A DNA stretch of 50,881 bases from Flavobacterium psychrophilum (GCA_945869365.1 CAMBOW010000003.1:1-50881); one strand, 5' to 3'. Positions 26,276 to 34,963 are shown, counted from the first letter of the stretch. Numbers and translations: made by a program. The notes: generated by a model from the letters alone, not told the origin.

Positions 26276-26394
26276 CCAATCAAAAAACACCGGGAGTGGT
26301 TTCCCTACGTTTTTATAATAAATTATTCATAATTTATAATTTTTGGTTGGTTAATAGCATAAAAACTCAGTCATTAGTTGACTGAGTTTTTTTG
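26276..26394 (+). ncRNA. Candidate structured small RNA, 6S-like fold
   Basis: Between hppD and the DUF3108 gene there is a complete small-RNA unit: a -7 element (26267-26274), a folded body and a strong terminator. CCAATCAAAAA (26276-26286) pairs with TTTTTGGTTGG (26340-26350) over 11 bp with one G-U. Inside lie a small GGGA/TCCC hairpin (26292-26305) and an AT-rich apical hairpin, ATAAATTAT/ATAATTTAT (26318-26337). A long closing stem, an asymmetric bubble with a small hairpin and an apical stem is the general shape of 6S RNA. A 6S family is known in Flavobacteria, but I cannot check its covariance model here. No ORF fits. Confidence 0.5.
26361..26393 (+). terminator. Intrinsic terminator of the small RNA candidate
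   Basis: AAAAACTCAGTCA pairs perfectly with TGACTGAGTTTTT across a 5-nt loop and is followed by T residues. It separates the RNA candidate from the DUF3108 gene. Confidence 0.85.
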
Positions 26395-26408
26395 TTTTAA
26401 TACATTTG
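26378..26408 (+). promoter_or_regulatory. Promoter of the DUF3108-tdo operon
   Basis: TTG (26378-26380) and TACATTTG (26401-26408) are spaced by 20 bp, a good consensus promoter. The -33 element lies inside the terminator hairpin of the upstream RNA candidate. The ATG of the DUF3108 gene is 42 bp downstream. Confidence 0.65.
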
Positions 26409-26449
26409 GAAACTTAATTGCGTTTCTATTAGAAATCAATTCACCTCCC

Positions 26450-27226
26450 ATGAAAAAAATAATCATTTTCTTATTGGCGCTCTCCACATTCGGATTTAGT
26501 TCTCAAAAAGAAAGAGCTTTTGAGGTAGGAGAATGGTTTAAATTTCGCATTCATTATGGCTTTATCAACGCTGGTTATGCAACCTTAGAAGTAAAGGAAG
26601 CCACCCGAAATAATAAAAAAGTATACCACGCCATTGGCAGAGGCTACACGACAGGCATGTCTCGCTTTATTTTTAAGGTTGAGGACGTATATGAATCTTA
26701 TTTTGATAAAGAAACAGGGAAGCCTTTTCAGTTTGTTCGAAAAATAAACGAAGGCGGCTATACCAAAAACCAAGAAGGTTTTTTTGAGCAAGGATCCAAT
26801 ACCGTTTTAGTAAAAGATTACAAAAACAAAACGGAGACCAGTTTTAAAACCCCAGAAGAAATTCAAGACATCATGTCGTCGTTTTATTTTCTGAGAAATC
26901 ATCCTACGATAGATAAACTGAAGGTAGGCGAATCGGTGGCCATTGATATGTTTTTTGATAACGAAACCACTAAATTCAAGTTAAAATACCTGGGAAAAGA
27001 AGACATTGAAACTAAATTTGGTACAATTTCGACCATGATTTTTCGTCCACTCGTGCAATCAGGACGGGTGTTTAAAGAAGAAGAAAGCTTAACGGTTTGG
27101 ATTTCAGACGACGACAACAAAATACCTATTCGCATCAAAGCCAGTTTATTGGTTGGCTCGATTAAAGCAGAACTCGAATCGTTTAAAGGACTCAAATATT
27201 CTTTTCGCGTAAAACAAAAACCCTAA
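26450..27226 (+). CDS. DUF3108 domain exported protein
   Basis: This 258-residue protein has a signal peptide (KKIIIFLLALSTFGFS) followed by a beta-rich DUF3108 domain. Recognisable strands are FEVGEWFKFRIHYGFINAGYATLEV, cut here by the first 25 residues, and a late LTVWISDDDNKIPIRIKA. Such proteins are periplasmic and of unknown function. The frame is open upstream into the terminator, but the ATG at 26450 precedes the signal peptide. The stop overlaps the next start (TAATG), so it is co-translated with tryptophan 2,3-dioxygenase. Confidence 0.88.
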   Translation: MKKIIIFLLALSTFGFSSQKERAFEVGEWFKFRIHYGFINAGYATLEVKEATRNNKKVYHAIGRGYTTGMSRFIFKVEDVYESYFDKETGKPFQFVRKINEGGYTKNQEGFFEQGSNTVLVKDYKNKTETSFKTPEEIQDIMSSFYFLRNHPTIDKLKVGESVAIDMFFDNETTKFKLKYLGKEDIETKFGTISTMIFRPLVQSGRVFKEEESLTVWISDDDNKIPIRIKASLLVGSIKAELESFKGLKYSFRVKQKP

Positions 27227-28158
27227 TGGAACAGTCTCCTGAAACCAATTCGCTCCTCGCGAGTTTATATGAAAAATTTGAAGCCATAGACCAAAAGACC
27301 AACACGCATTTGGAGGGGTTATTGTGGTCAAACCCGATCTCCTATTGGGATTATATTCAAACCGATGTGTTGCTGAATATTCAAAATCAACGCACAGTTC
27401 TTCCCGACGAAATGGTATTTATCCTATACCATCAAGTGAATGAATTGTTGTTTAAGATGATTCTCTGGGAAATTGAACAAGTGGTAGCAGAGCCTGCGCC
27501 TACTACTGCTTTTTTTACCGAAAAACTACAGCGCATCAGCCGCTATTTTGATATGCTCACCACCTCATTTACCATTATGGGCGATGGCATGGAAGTAGCT
27601 CAATACATGAAATTTAGAAACACCTTGACGCCTGCGAGTGGGTTTCAGAGTGCGCAATACCGCTTAATTGAATTTGCCTCAACCGATTTGATTAATCTGA
27701 TTGATTTTCGTTTTAGAGCCACTATAGATCGCAATACGCCCTACGAACATGCCTACGAACACCTGTACTGGCAAGCCGCAGGGAAAGACCATAAAACAGG
27801 CAAGAAATCCTATTTGATTTTGGCGTTTGAACGCAAATACAAGGCCGAATTTTTGCGAGAAATGGAGCGCTACAACACCAGCAATTTGTGGCAAAAATTC
27901 AAACAGTTGCCCGAAACTGATCAGCAAAATCAGGAGTTGATTGCCGCCATGAGGCATTACGATTATACGGTGAATATTACGTGGGTGATGGGCCATTTGA
28001 ATGCCGCCAAAAAATACATCGAAAGCGGCCAAGGCACAGGAGAAGCAACCGGAGGAAGTGATTGGAAAAAATATTTGCACCCCAAATACCAACGCCGCAT
28101 ATTTTTTCCGGAATTATGGAGTGATGACGAATTAAAAAATTGGGGAGAAACAACTTAA
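27226..28158 (+). CDS. kynA: Tryptophan 2,3-dioxygenase family protein
   Basis: This is a haem-dependent dioxygenase of the TDO family that opens the indole ring of tryptophan to N-formylkynurenine. It has 310 residues, all helical. Family motifs are DEMVFILYHQVNELLFKMIL (catalytic His), RNTLTPASGFQSAQYRLIE and the late MGHLNAAKKYI with GTGEATGGSDWKKYL. The proximal haem His is probably in the MGHL helix. Its start overlaps the DUF3108 stop. Grouped with hmgA and hppD, it indicates a local module for aromatic amino acid breakdown. Confidence 0.9.
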   Translation: MEQSPETNSLLASLYEKFEAIDQKTNTHLEGLLWSNPISYWDYIQTDVLLNIQNQRTVLPDEMVFILYHQVNELLFKMILWEIEQVVAEPAPTTAFFTEKLQRISRYFDMLTTSFTIMGDGMEVAQYMKFRNTLTPASGFQSAQYRLIEFASTDLINLIDFRFRATIDRNTPYEHAYEHLYWQAAGKDHKTGKKSYLILAFERKYKAEFLREMERYNTSNLWQKFKQLPETDQQNQELIAAMRHYDYTVNITWVMGHLNAAKKYIESGQGTGEATGGSDWKKYLHPKYQRRIFFPELWSDDELKNWGETT

Positions 28159-28180
28159 TTCCCTGCCTAACTAGTTTGGC

Positions 28181-29410
28181 TTGAAAAACACGAGTATATT
28201 TTTATTGGGGTTAGTTCTGTTGGTTTCTTGCGCTAAAAATGCCAAGAATGACTCGACGATTTTAGCTGTTTCAAAAGGACCGAAAGAAATTTGCGGCTTT
28301 AAAACTTCCGAGTACAACATTGTGTTTGACACCATTCAACAGGGCGCTACTTTTGGCAACTTGATTCAGTATCAAAACATAGGAAAACGAGAAGTCTACG
28401 ATATTGTTGCCGCTATAAAAGACACTTTTGATGTGCGTTCTATCCACATTCAAAAACCATTTGCACTGGTGCGTTCCAAAGACCGATACAAAAAACTAGC
28501 TGCATTTATTTATCAACCCGAACGAGGAATCTATAATGTGATTGATTTTCGGGACTCATTGAAAGCCTACACCAAAAGAAGGCCGATTAAAATCAAAGAA
28601 AAAACCATCGCTGGGGCCTTAGACGGTTCTTTGTCGGAGGCCTTAAACAAAGAGGGGGTTGATGTGGCTTTGGCTACTCACCTCACTAAAGTGTATGCCT
28701 GGTCTATTGATTTCTTTAAACTACAAAAAGGCAATAAATTTGGGATTACCTTCACCGAGCGCCTCATAGATGACACTTTGTACGATGGCGTTGACAGTCT
28801 AAAGGCTGCTTTTTTTGAATACAAAGGCAAAACCATCTATGCCTTTCCGTTTGAACAAAAAATTGGATCAGGCAAATTAGAATACTTTGATGAAAACGGG
28901 AAAGCCTTGAAAAACTTCTTTTTGAAGGCCCCCTTAAAGTTTGTAAATATCACCTCCCGCTTTGCCAAAACCCGGTTTCATCCGGTGCAACACCGTTGGA
29001 AGGCACACAAAGGAACCGATTATGCTGCACCCACAGGCACGCCAATCATGACTACCGCATCGGGTGTAGTAGAGCAAACTGGCTACACAGCCGGAAACGG
29101 GAATTTTGTAAAAGTAAAACACGACCGCACCTACTCGACCCAATACTTACACATGTCCAAAATAATTGCCCGGCGAGGACAACGCGTAACGCAGGGCGAT
29201 GTAATTGGGAAAGTAGGCAGCACTGGGCTCGCAACTGGGCCACACGTGTGCTATCGTTTCTGGAGAAATGGCGTTCAAGTGGATGCTTTGGGCTTAAAGT
29301 TGCCCAGTTCAGAAGGATTATCTAAGCAAAATTTACCTCGCTATTTGACGTACATCAAGCCATTAAAAAAAGAACTAGACAGTATCGCATCCTTAAAATA
29401 TAAAAAATAA
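28181..29410 (+). CDS. M23 family peptidoglycan endopeptidase lipoprotein
   Basis: This is a 409-residue lipoprotein with an LVSC lipobox (Cys17) and a C-terminal LytM/M23 domain (about 265-380). Zinc-ligand motifs are [15 protein letters not shown] and GPHVCYRF. M23 enzymes cut peptide cross-links of murein. The start is TTG at 28181: an in-frame TAG lies 9 bp upstream and no ATG is available before the lipobox. The N-terminal half (residues 30-260) has no family I recognise. It lies 1 bp upstream of pgi. Confidence 0.92.
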   Translation: MKNTSIFLLGLVLLVSCAKNAKNDSTILAVSKGPKEICGFKTSEYNIVFDTIQQGATFGNLIQYQNIGKREVYDIVAAIKDTFDVRSIHIQKPFALVRSKDRYKKLAAFIYQPERGIYNVIDFRDSLKAYTKRRPIKIKEKTIAGALDGSLSEALNKEGVDVALATHLTKVYAWSIDFFKLQKGNKFGITFTERLIDDTLYDGVDSLKAAFFEYKGKTIYAFPFEQKIGSGKLEYFDENGKALKNFFLKAPLKFVNITSRFAKTRFHPVQHRWKAHKGTDYAAPTGTPIMTTASGVVEQTGYTAGNGNFVKVKHDRTYSTQYLHMSKIIARRGQRVTQGDVIGKVGSTGLATGPHVCYRFWRNGVQVDALGLKLPSSEGLSKQNLPRYLTYIKPLKKELDSIASLKYKK

Positions 29411-29411
29411 C

Positions 29412-31055
29412 ATGGCATTATCTACCGTAAATCCTTCGCAAACACAAGCTTGGCAAAAATTAGAACAACATTTTAAAAGCATGCAATCGGTGTCGATGAA
29501 AACACTTTTTGAACAAGATCCTGCGCGTGCCGAAAAGTTTCATATCCAGTGGAATGATTTTTTGATTGATTATTCCAAAAACAGAATCACAGAAGAAACA
29601 ACCAACTTGTTGTTGCAATTGGCCGATGAAGCGCAACTCAAATCAGCCATTCAGGATTATTTTTCTGGAGAAATCATTAACCAAACCGAAGGAAGAGCAG
29701 TTTTGCATACCGCCTTGCGCAGCACTTCGACAGAGCCTTTGCACGTAGACGGCGTTGATATTATTCCGGAGATTGAAGCAGTAAAAAATAAAATTCAGGC
29801 CTTTTCAAACGAAGTGATTAGCTGCCAACGCAAAGGCTACACCGGAAAAGCCTTTACCGATGTGGTAAACATTGGAATTGGCGGTTCTGATTTGGGCCCA
29901 GCCATGGTAGTTGAAGCCTTGCAGTATTACAAAAATCACTTGAACGTGCATTTTGTTTCTAATGTGGATGGCGATCACGTGCAAGAAATGATCAAGCATT
30001 TAAATCCAGAAACTACTTTGTTTGTCATTGTTTCTAAAACCTTTATCACCCAAGAAACCCTAACCAATTCGGAGACCATTCGGGCTTGGTTTTTGCAATC
30101 GGCCAATCAAGAAGCGGTGGCCAAACACTTTGTGGCGGTTTCGACCAATATCAAAAATGTGAGCGCCTTTGGCATTGATGAGGATAATGTGTTCCCAATG
30201 TGGGACTGGGTTGGCGGACGTTTTTCGCTCTGGAGCGCAGTAGGCTTGTCCATCAGTTTGGCGGTGGGTTACGACCATTTTGCGTCACTATTAAAAGGTG
30301 CCAACAACATGGACGAGCACTTTAAAACTGCTCCATTTCAGGAAAATATTCCGGTAATTTTAGCCCTTTTAAGTATCTGGTACAACAATTTTTATGGGGC
30401 CGAAAGCGAGGCGTTAATTCCCTACTCCCAATATTTACAAAAGTTGGCTCCCTATTTGCAACAAGGCATCATGGAAAGCAACGGAAAAAGCATTGGCCGC
30501 GACGGAAAACCCGTTAATTACCAAACCGGCACCATTATTTGGGGAGAGCCTGGGACGAATTCGCAGCATGCTTTTTTTCAGCTCATACACCAAGGAACCA
30601 AATTAATCCCGACCGATTTTATCGGATTTGTGCAACCCTTATACGGTCAAACCGATCACCACAATAAATTGATGTCCAACTTTTTTGCACAAACCGAAGC
30701 TTTACTCAATGGCAAAACTCCCGAGCAAGTAGAAGCCGAATTTGACAAACAAGGCCTCTCAGCGCAGCAAGTCGCTTTCTTGAAACCGTTTAAAGTGTTT
30801 GAAGGCAATAAACCCACCAACACCTTGCTGATTCAAAAATTGACGCCCGAATCGTTGGGTGAATTGGTAGCGCTCTATGAACATAAAATATTTGTACAAG
30901 GCGTGATTTGGAATATTTTTAGTTACGACCAATGGGGCGTAGAACTGGGCAAGCAATTAGCCAATTCTATATTGAGTGAGATAGAATCTAAACAAGTAAA
31001 GAATCACGACAGTTCAACCTCCTTTTTATTGAAATATTTTCTGAAAGAAGTCTAA
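29412..31055 (+). CDS. pgi: Glucose-6-phosphate isomerase
   Basis: This enzyme interconverts glucose 6-phosphate and fructose 6-phosphate. It has 547 residues, the length of the E. coli-type enzyme. Sugar-phosphate isomerase motifs are [38 protein letters not shown] and [20 protein letters not shown]-terminal [11 protein letters not shown] block is the family signature. It is closely preceded by the M23 gene and followed by a terminator hairpin. Confidence 0.98.
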   Translation: MALSTVNPSQTQAWQKLEQHFKSMQSVSMKTLFEQDPARAEKFHIQWNDFLIDYSKNRITEETTNLLLQLADEAQLKSAIQDYFSGEIINQTEGRAVLHTALRSTSTEPLHVDGVDIIPEIEAVKNKIQAFSNEVISCQRKGYTGKAFTDVVNIGIGGSDLGPAMVVEALQYYKNHLNVHFVSNVDGDHVQEMIKHLNPETTLFVIVSKTFITQETLTNSETIRAWFLQSANQEAVAKHFVAVSTNIKNVSAFGIDEDNVFPMWDWVGGRFSLWSAVGLSISLAVGYDHFASLLKGANNMDEHFKTAPFQENIPVILALLSIWYNNFYGAESEALIPYSQYLQKLAPYLQQGIMESNGKSIGRDGKPVNYQTGTIIWGEPGTNSQHAFFQLIHQGTKLIPTDFIGFVQPLYGQTDHHNKLMSNFFAQTEALLNGKTPEQVEAEFDKQGLSAQQVAFLKPFKVFEGNKPTNTLLIQKLTPESLGELVALYEHKIFVQGVIWNIFSYDQWGVELGKQLANSILSEIESKQVKNHDSSTSFLLKYFLKEV

Positions 31056-31079
31056 TTTGGTCTTTTTCCATTCTATTTT

Positions 31080-31114
31080 AAACGGTATTCTTTCGATAGA
31101 TTGCCGTTTTTTTT
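31080..31114 (+). terminator. Terminator after pgi
   Basis: AAACGG (31080-31085) pairs with CCGTTT (31104-31109), with weaker inner pairs, and is followed by a run of T, 24 bp after the pgi stop. Confidence 0.55.
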
Positions 31115-31134
31115 ATTTGGTTTTGTTATATTTG
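31101..31134 (+). promoter_or_regulatory. Promoter of the 142-aa membrane protein gene
   Basis: TTG (31101-31103) and TATATTTG (31127-31134) are spaced by 23 bp. The promoter overlaps the pgi terminator. The ATG is 20 bp downstream. Confidence 0.5.
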
Positions 31135-31154
31135 TTTTTCAAAAAAATAAAATT

Positions 31155-31583
31155 ATGTATCAATTTGTTCAAAAATTTCATTCAGGCTGGGCTTATTTAG
31201 CGCTCTTGTTACTTGTAATTGTGGTGGTTAATTCAGTTATGGGCCTCAATTCTAAAAGAGAATTTACCGCAAAAGACCGCAAAATCGCGTTGTTTGGATT
31301 GATTGCTGCACACCTCCAATTGACGGTTGGTTTTATTTTATATTTTCTTTCTCCTGTCGGACATGCCTTACTGGGCGAAATGAAAGACGCAACTGCCCGA
31401 TTAACCTCTTTAGAACATCCACTTCTTAACATCATTGCCATAGCCTTGATTACAATTGGGTGGTCTAAACATAAGAAAGCGTTGGATGCTGCTGCCAAAT
31501 TCAAAGCCATTAGCGTGTTTTACGGATTAGGATTAGTACTGATTCTTTCCCGAATTCCTTGGGGTTTATGGTTTAGTAACTAA
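31155..31583 (+). CDS. Small four-helix membrane protein of unknown function
   Basis: This is a 142-residue integral membrane protein with about four helices. The start MYQFVQKFHSGWAYLALL was chosen because it follows a TATATTTG promoter; the upstream in-frame GTG would sit in the terminator. Several His residues sit in or at helices (FHSGW, AAHLQLTVG, VGHALLG, LEHPLLN). That is suggestive of a small b-type haem or quinone protein, but no family is recognised. It is flanked by terminators on both sides, so it is a single-gene transcript. Confidence 0.82.
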   Translation: MYQFVQKFHSGWAYLALLLLVIVVVNSVMGLNSKREFTAKDRKIALFGLIAAHLQLTVGFILYFLSPVGHALLGEMKDATARLTSLEHPLLNIIAIALITIGWSKHKKALDAAAKFKAISVFYGLGLVLILSRIPWGLWFSN

Positions 31584-31586
31584 ATA

Positions 31587-31609
31587 AAAGTCCGTTAAGG
31601 ACTTTTTTT
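31587..31609 (+). terminator. Terminator after the 142-aa membrane protein
   Basis: AAAGTCC pairs with GGACTTT across a 5-nt loop and is followed by T residues, 4 bp after the stop. Confidence 0.8.
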
Positions 31610-31653
31610 ATCTCAACTCCTATGTGAGTTATTCTTCATTTATACGCATCTCT

Positions 31654-32199
31654 ATGAACGTTTTAACCTCTATAAAAATACTTGGAATCGGATTGGCCTT
31701 TTTTAGCATTACTGCCTATGGCCAAAAAAAAACCAACGGTAAATTTACCGAAAAGGGGAAAGTCACCCAGTCCAAAGAATTGCTAAAAGACAGCAAAGCA
31801 GTAAAAGCAGACAGTATAGCAAAAAGTAAAGCAATTGCGCTTTCTGATAGCCTTGCGGCGGTTCAGCCGCTTAAACTAAAGCTATTCAAGAAAAATGCGC
31901 ATGCCTCCTATTACCACCAAAAATTTCACGGAAGACGCACCTCCAGTGGGGTGAAATTTGACAACACCAAATACACTGCAGCCCACCGTAAATTTCCTTT
32001 TGGCACGAAACTAAAAATCACCAATGAGGTAAATCACAAATCGGTGATTGTAGAAATAACAGACAGAGGCCCGTTTACTAAAGGCCGTGAAATTGACCTC
32101 ACCAAAAAAGCATTTATGGATATTGTCGAAAACAAAAACAGCGGCAAGGTGATGGTCACCATTGAAGAAATTATTCCGACTGTTGCTCCCAAGCCATAA
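31654..32199 (+). CDS. RlpA-like septal ring protein (double-psi beta-barrel)
   Basis: This is a 181-residue exported protein with a signal peptide (ending AYG) and a Lys/Ser-rich linker (about 25-80). The RlpA double-psi barrel spans about 82-170: ASYYHQKFHGRRTSSG, TAAHRKFPFGTKLKITN and DRGPFTKGREIDL. Pseudomonas RlpA is a lytic transglycosylase acting on naked glycan. The catalytic Asp is present (Asp137), but the position of the other acidic residue, 37 residues earlier, is Val100 instead of Glu. No SPOR domain is present. The 3' end overlaps the convergent CYTH gene by 29 bp. Confidence 0.9.
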   Translation: MNVLTSIKILGIGLAFFSITAYGQKKTNGKFTEKGKVTQSKELLKDSKAVKADSIAKSKAIALSDSLAAVQPLKLKLFKKNAHASYYHQKFHGRRTSSGVKFDNTKYTAAHRKFPFGTKLKITNEVNHKSVIVEITDRGPFTKGREIDLTKKAFMDIVENKNSGKVMVTIEEIIPTVAPKP

Positions 32200-32653
32200 A
32201 AGGGTGCTTGCTTAGAGAGGCATTGTAGTATTTACTTTCTTGGGTTACTTCTTTTCCTAGCCAATCCGGTTTTTCGACAACTTGATCTTCGTGTGTCAAT
32301 TCGATTTCGGCTACAATTAGGCCCATATTATCTCCCGCAAATACATCGACTTCAAAGGTTTGGTTTTTAAACGGCACCAAATACCTTGTTTTTTGAATGC
32401 TCCCCGGCTCACACAACGCCAAGAGTGCTTTGGCTTCGATAACATTAATTTCTGTTTCCCATTCCAAGCGCGTAGTGCCCGATTGATTTCCCTTTCCTTT
32501 AATGGTTATGTAGCCACATTCGCCTTGAATACGCACGCGTACGGTGCGTTCGGGATGGGAGTTTAAATAGCCTTGGGCGATCGGCAGTTTGGCGGTGGCT
32601 TGTGCCGTAAAATCGGTTGAAGTAACTAGAAATTTGCGTTCGATTTCTACCAT
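32171..32653 (-). CDS. CYTH domain protein
   Basis: This is a 160-residue CYTH (adenylate cyclase/thiamine triphosphatase) tunnel-fold protein. The signature EIERK is at the N-terminus (VEIERKFLV), followed by the basic strand RTVRVRIQGECGYITIKGK and acidic strands TRLEWETEI and LIVAEIELTHED. In bacteria such proteins usually hydrolyse inorganic tripolyphosphate or nucleoside triphosphates. It converges with the RlpA-like gene and lies downstream of the Bax-inhibitor gene's terminator. Confidence 0.93.
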   Translation of the reverse strand: MVEIERKFLVTSTDFTAQATAKLPIAQGYLNSHPERTVRVRIQGECGYITIKGKGNQSGTTRLEWETEINVIEAKALLALCEPGSIQKTRYLVPFKNQTFEVDVFAGDNMGLIVAEIELTHEDQVVEKPDWLGKEVTQESKYYNASLSKHPFMAWEQQSE

Positions 32654-32664
32654 TATCTGTAAAA

Positions 32665-32691
32665 TAAAAAATCCCTTTTGACAGGGATTTT
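32665..32691 (-). terminator. Terminator of the Bax-inhibitor-1 gene
   Basis: On the minus strand AAAATCCC pairs with GGGATTTT across an 8-nt loop, followed by a T-rich run. It lies 18 bp after the gene's stop and just upstream of the CYTH start. Confidence 0.75.
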
Positions 32692-32708
32692 ATAGGATTA
32701 TTACTTTT

Positions 32709-33455
32709 TTATTTTCTACTACTTAATTTAGACAATAAGCGCAAAAATTCGATATACAACCAAACTAAGGTAATCATGAGGCCCATAGCGCCATACCATT
32801 CCATGTATTTGGGGTGTTTTTGCGCTACCCCATTTTCAATTTGATCAAAATCTAAAAAGAGGTTCATGGCTGCAATTACAATAACGAATACACTGATTCC
32901 TATGCTCATCATGCTGTTGCCGTGATGAATGGGCTGAAACGAAGGCATAAACAAGCTCACTAACCACGAAATTAAATAGAAGGTAGCGATTGCCATGGTC
33001 GAACCAATTACAACTGCTCTAAATTGCTCGGTTACTTTTACGATTTGGAATTTGTATAATACAAAACAAGTAAGGAAGGTTACAAAGGTTGCGCCCACTG
33101 CTTGAATGACGATTCCGGGATACATGGTTTCAAAAATCACCGAGATTCCGCCAATAAAAAATCCTTCAAAAATGGCATATCCTGGAGCCAAATAGGGAGA
33201 AGCTTGTGGCTTGAATGTGGCGATTAACACCAAAATAAAACCAATAATGGCGCCCCCAAAGGTAAATACTAAACTATTCTCTAACGACCAAGTAAACAAA
33301 GCGCTGGCCACTAATAGCAACAACATGATGAAACTTTTGTTGATCGTTCCGTTTACGGTCATGGTTTGTGCTGCGCCAATTACTTCGGCATCATAAACCT
33401 GTTCTTTGTTGGAGGTAAATGATTTGTTTCTAAAAAATGGATTGGTTGAATTCAT
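32709..33455 (-). CDS. Bax inhibitor-1/YccA family membrane protein
   Basis: This 248-residue membrane protein has seven hydrophobic helices. It resembles the YccA-like branch with an N-terminal NPFFRNKSF segment, typical of Bacteroidota and Actinobacteria homologues. The C-terminal end LVWLYIEFLRLLSKLSSRK fits the family. The family includes YccA, an FtsH modulator, and pH-gated calcium leak channels. The frame extends upstream to 33527, but Met at 33453-33455 fits the homology. A TATATTTG element lies on the minus strand at 33480-33487. Confidence 0.93.
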   Translation of the reverse strand: MNSTNPFFRNKSFTSNKEQVYDAEVIGAAQTMTVNGTINKSFIMLLLLVASALFTWSLENSLVFTFGGAIIGFILVLIATFKPQASPYLAPGYAIFEGFFIGGISVIFETMYPGIVIQAVGATFVTFLTCFVLYKFQIVKVTEQFRAVVIGSTMAIATFYLISWLVSLFMPSFQPIHHGNSMMSIGISVFVIVIAAMNLFLDFDQIENGVAQKHPKYMEWYGAMGLMITLVWLYIEFLRLLSKLSSRK

Positions 33456-33479
33456 ACAAGTAGTTTTTTTAAAATCAAT

Positions 33480-33487
33480 CAAATATA
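33480..33487 (-). promoter_or_regulatory. -7 element of the Bax-inhibitor gene
   Basis: TATATTTG on the minus strand lies 25 bp upstream of the ATG and downstream of pyk, so the gene can be transcribed separately from pyk. Confidence 0.5.
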
Positions 33488-33527
33488 AAAAATCTTGGCG
33501 TATACCGTGAAAATTTAACGTATGCAA

Positions 33528-34958
33528 TTATTCAATTTCTGAAACACGCAAGGTGTTTACCATCCCTTTTTCGGTAACTGGCATGGCTGCCAAGTTGATT
33601 AAGAAATCTCCTTTTTCAACAAATCCCCGCTCTTGCGCCATTAAATTGATGTCAATTACGGTGTCGTCTGTACTCACAAATTTGTCATAGAAAAAAGATC
33701 GAACCCCCCACAACAAATTCAATTGCGTTAAAATTCGTCGGTTGGAAGTGAATACCAATATGTGCGATTTAGGTCGCCAAGCCGAGATTTGGAAAGCGGT
33801 ATAGCCGCTGTTGGTCAAGGTACAAATTGCTTTGGCTTCAATCACATTGGCCAAATTGGCCGCATGCTGACAAATGGATTTGGTAATGTAGCGTTTGGTT
33901 TTAATTTGAGGCGTATTTTGGGGAACATGAATAAGCGGAGAATCTTCTACCGCTACAATTATTTGGGTCATTTTTTGAATTACTTGTACCGGATAGTTTC
34001 CTACCGAAGTTTCCCCCGACAACATTACCGCATCGGCACCATCCATGACCGAATTGGCTACGTCGTTTACCTCGGCACGCGTGGGTGTCATACTGGTAAT
34101 CATGGTTTCCATCATTTGGGTGGCTATAATTACCGGGATACGGGCTGTTTTGGCGCGGTGTACCAGTTTCTTTTGAATCAACGGCACTTCGTGTGCAGGC
34201 ACCTCAACCCCTAGATCTCCACGCGCTACCATCAATCCGTCGCAGTAGGCCACAATTTTATCAATATTGGCTACGCCTTCAGGTTTTTCAATTTTGGCTA
34301 TAATCGGAATTTTGTGATCTGAATTGACCGAAATTAAATCTTGCAATTCCATCAAGTCTTCAGCCGTTCGCACAAACGACAAAGCAATCCAATCTACTTT
34401 TTGCTCAATAGCAAACAGCGCATCTTTGATGTCTTTTTGGGTGAGTGCAGGCAACGATACTTTGGTATTGGGAAGGTTTACTCCTTTTTTTGATTTTAAC
34501 GGTCCCCCTTGAATTACTTTGCAAAGCACTTCGGTTTTGCGGTTGGTTTCTATGGCTTCAAAAATAAGTTTTCCGTCGTCAAGCAAAATGCGTTCTCCTG
34601 GATTGACATCTCTTGGAAACTCTTTGTAATTCATGTATACGCGCTGGGCAGTTCCAGGAATATCCTCAGCTGTTTGGAAGGTAATTAAATCGCCGTCATT
34701 CACCACAACATCTTCCTGCATTACGCCTACACGCAACTTAGGGCCTTGTAAATCGCCCAAAATCGCGGTGGTGTATCCAAATTCTTCATTTAGTCCGCGT
34801 ATGATGTCAATTTTTTCTTTTACGTCGCTGTAATCTGCGTGAGAGAAATTTACTCTAAACACATTTACTCCGGCGTCAATCATGTCTTTTAAGACTTCTT
34901 TTGTGCTACAGGCCGGGCCTAGCGTGGCTACAATTTTAGTTTTTTTGTTTGTTGGCAT
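33528..34958 (-). CDS. pyk: Pyruvate kinase
   Basis: This enzyme makes pyruvate and ATP from phosphoenolpyruvate and ADP, the last step of glycolysis. It has 476 residues. Motifs are TKIVATLGPAC, VFRVNFSHADYSD, GDLQGPKLRVG, the active-site stretch IIAKIEKPEGVANID, MVARGDLGVEVP and TQMMETMITSMTPTRAEVND. A regular C-terminal domain follows. It is 5 bp downstream of the IPExxxVDY gene, so the two are very likely co-transcribed. Confidence 0.98.
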   Translation of the reverse strand: MPTNKKTKIVATLGPACSTKEVLKDMIDAGVNVFRVNFSHADYSDVKEKIDIIRGLNEEFGYTTAILGDLQGPKLRVGVMQEDVVVNDGDLITFQTAEDIPGTAQRVYMNYKEFPRDVNPGERILLDDGKLIFEAIETNRKTEVLCKVIQGGPLKSKKGVNLPNTKVSLPALTQKDIKDALFAIEQKVDWIALSFVRTAEDLMELQDLISVNSDHKIPIIAKIEKPEGVANIDKIVAYCDGLMVARGDLGVEVPAHEVPLIQKKLVHRAKTARIPVIIATQMMETMITSMTPTRAEVNDVANSVMDGADAVMLSGETSVGNYPVQVIQKMTQIIVAVEDSPLIHVPQNTPQIKTKRYITKSICQHAANLANVIEAKAICTLTNSGYTAFQISAWRPKSHILVFTSNRRILTQLNLLWGVRSFFYDKFVSTDDTVIDINLMAQERGFVEKGDFLINLAAMPVTEKGMVNTLRVSEIE

Positions 34959-34963
34959 TTTAG

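Noticed and set aside
26276..26394. SRP RNA or tmRNA identity for the small RNA
   Set aside because: The SRP core with its GGAA loop and the tmRNA tag/acceptor features are absent.
26378..26449. Upstream start of the DUF3108 gene
   Set aside because: The codon lies in the terminator hairpin, upstream of the mapped-by-consensus promoter; the signal peptide begins at 26450.
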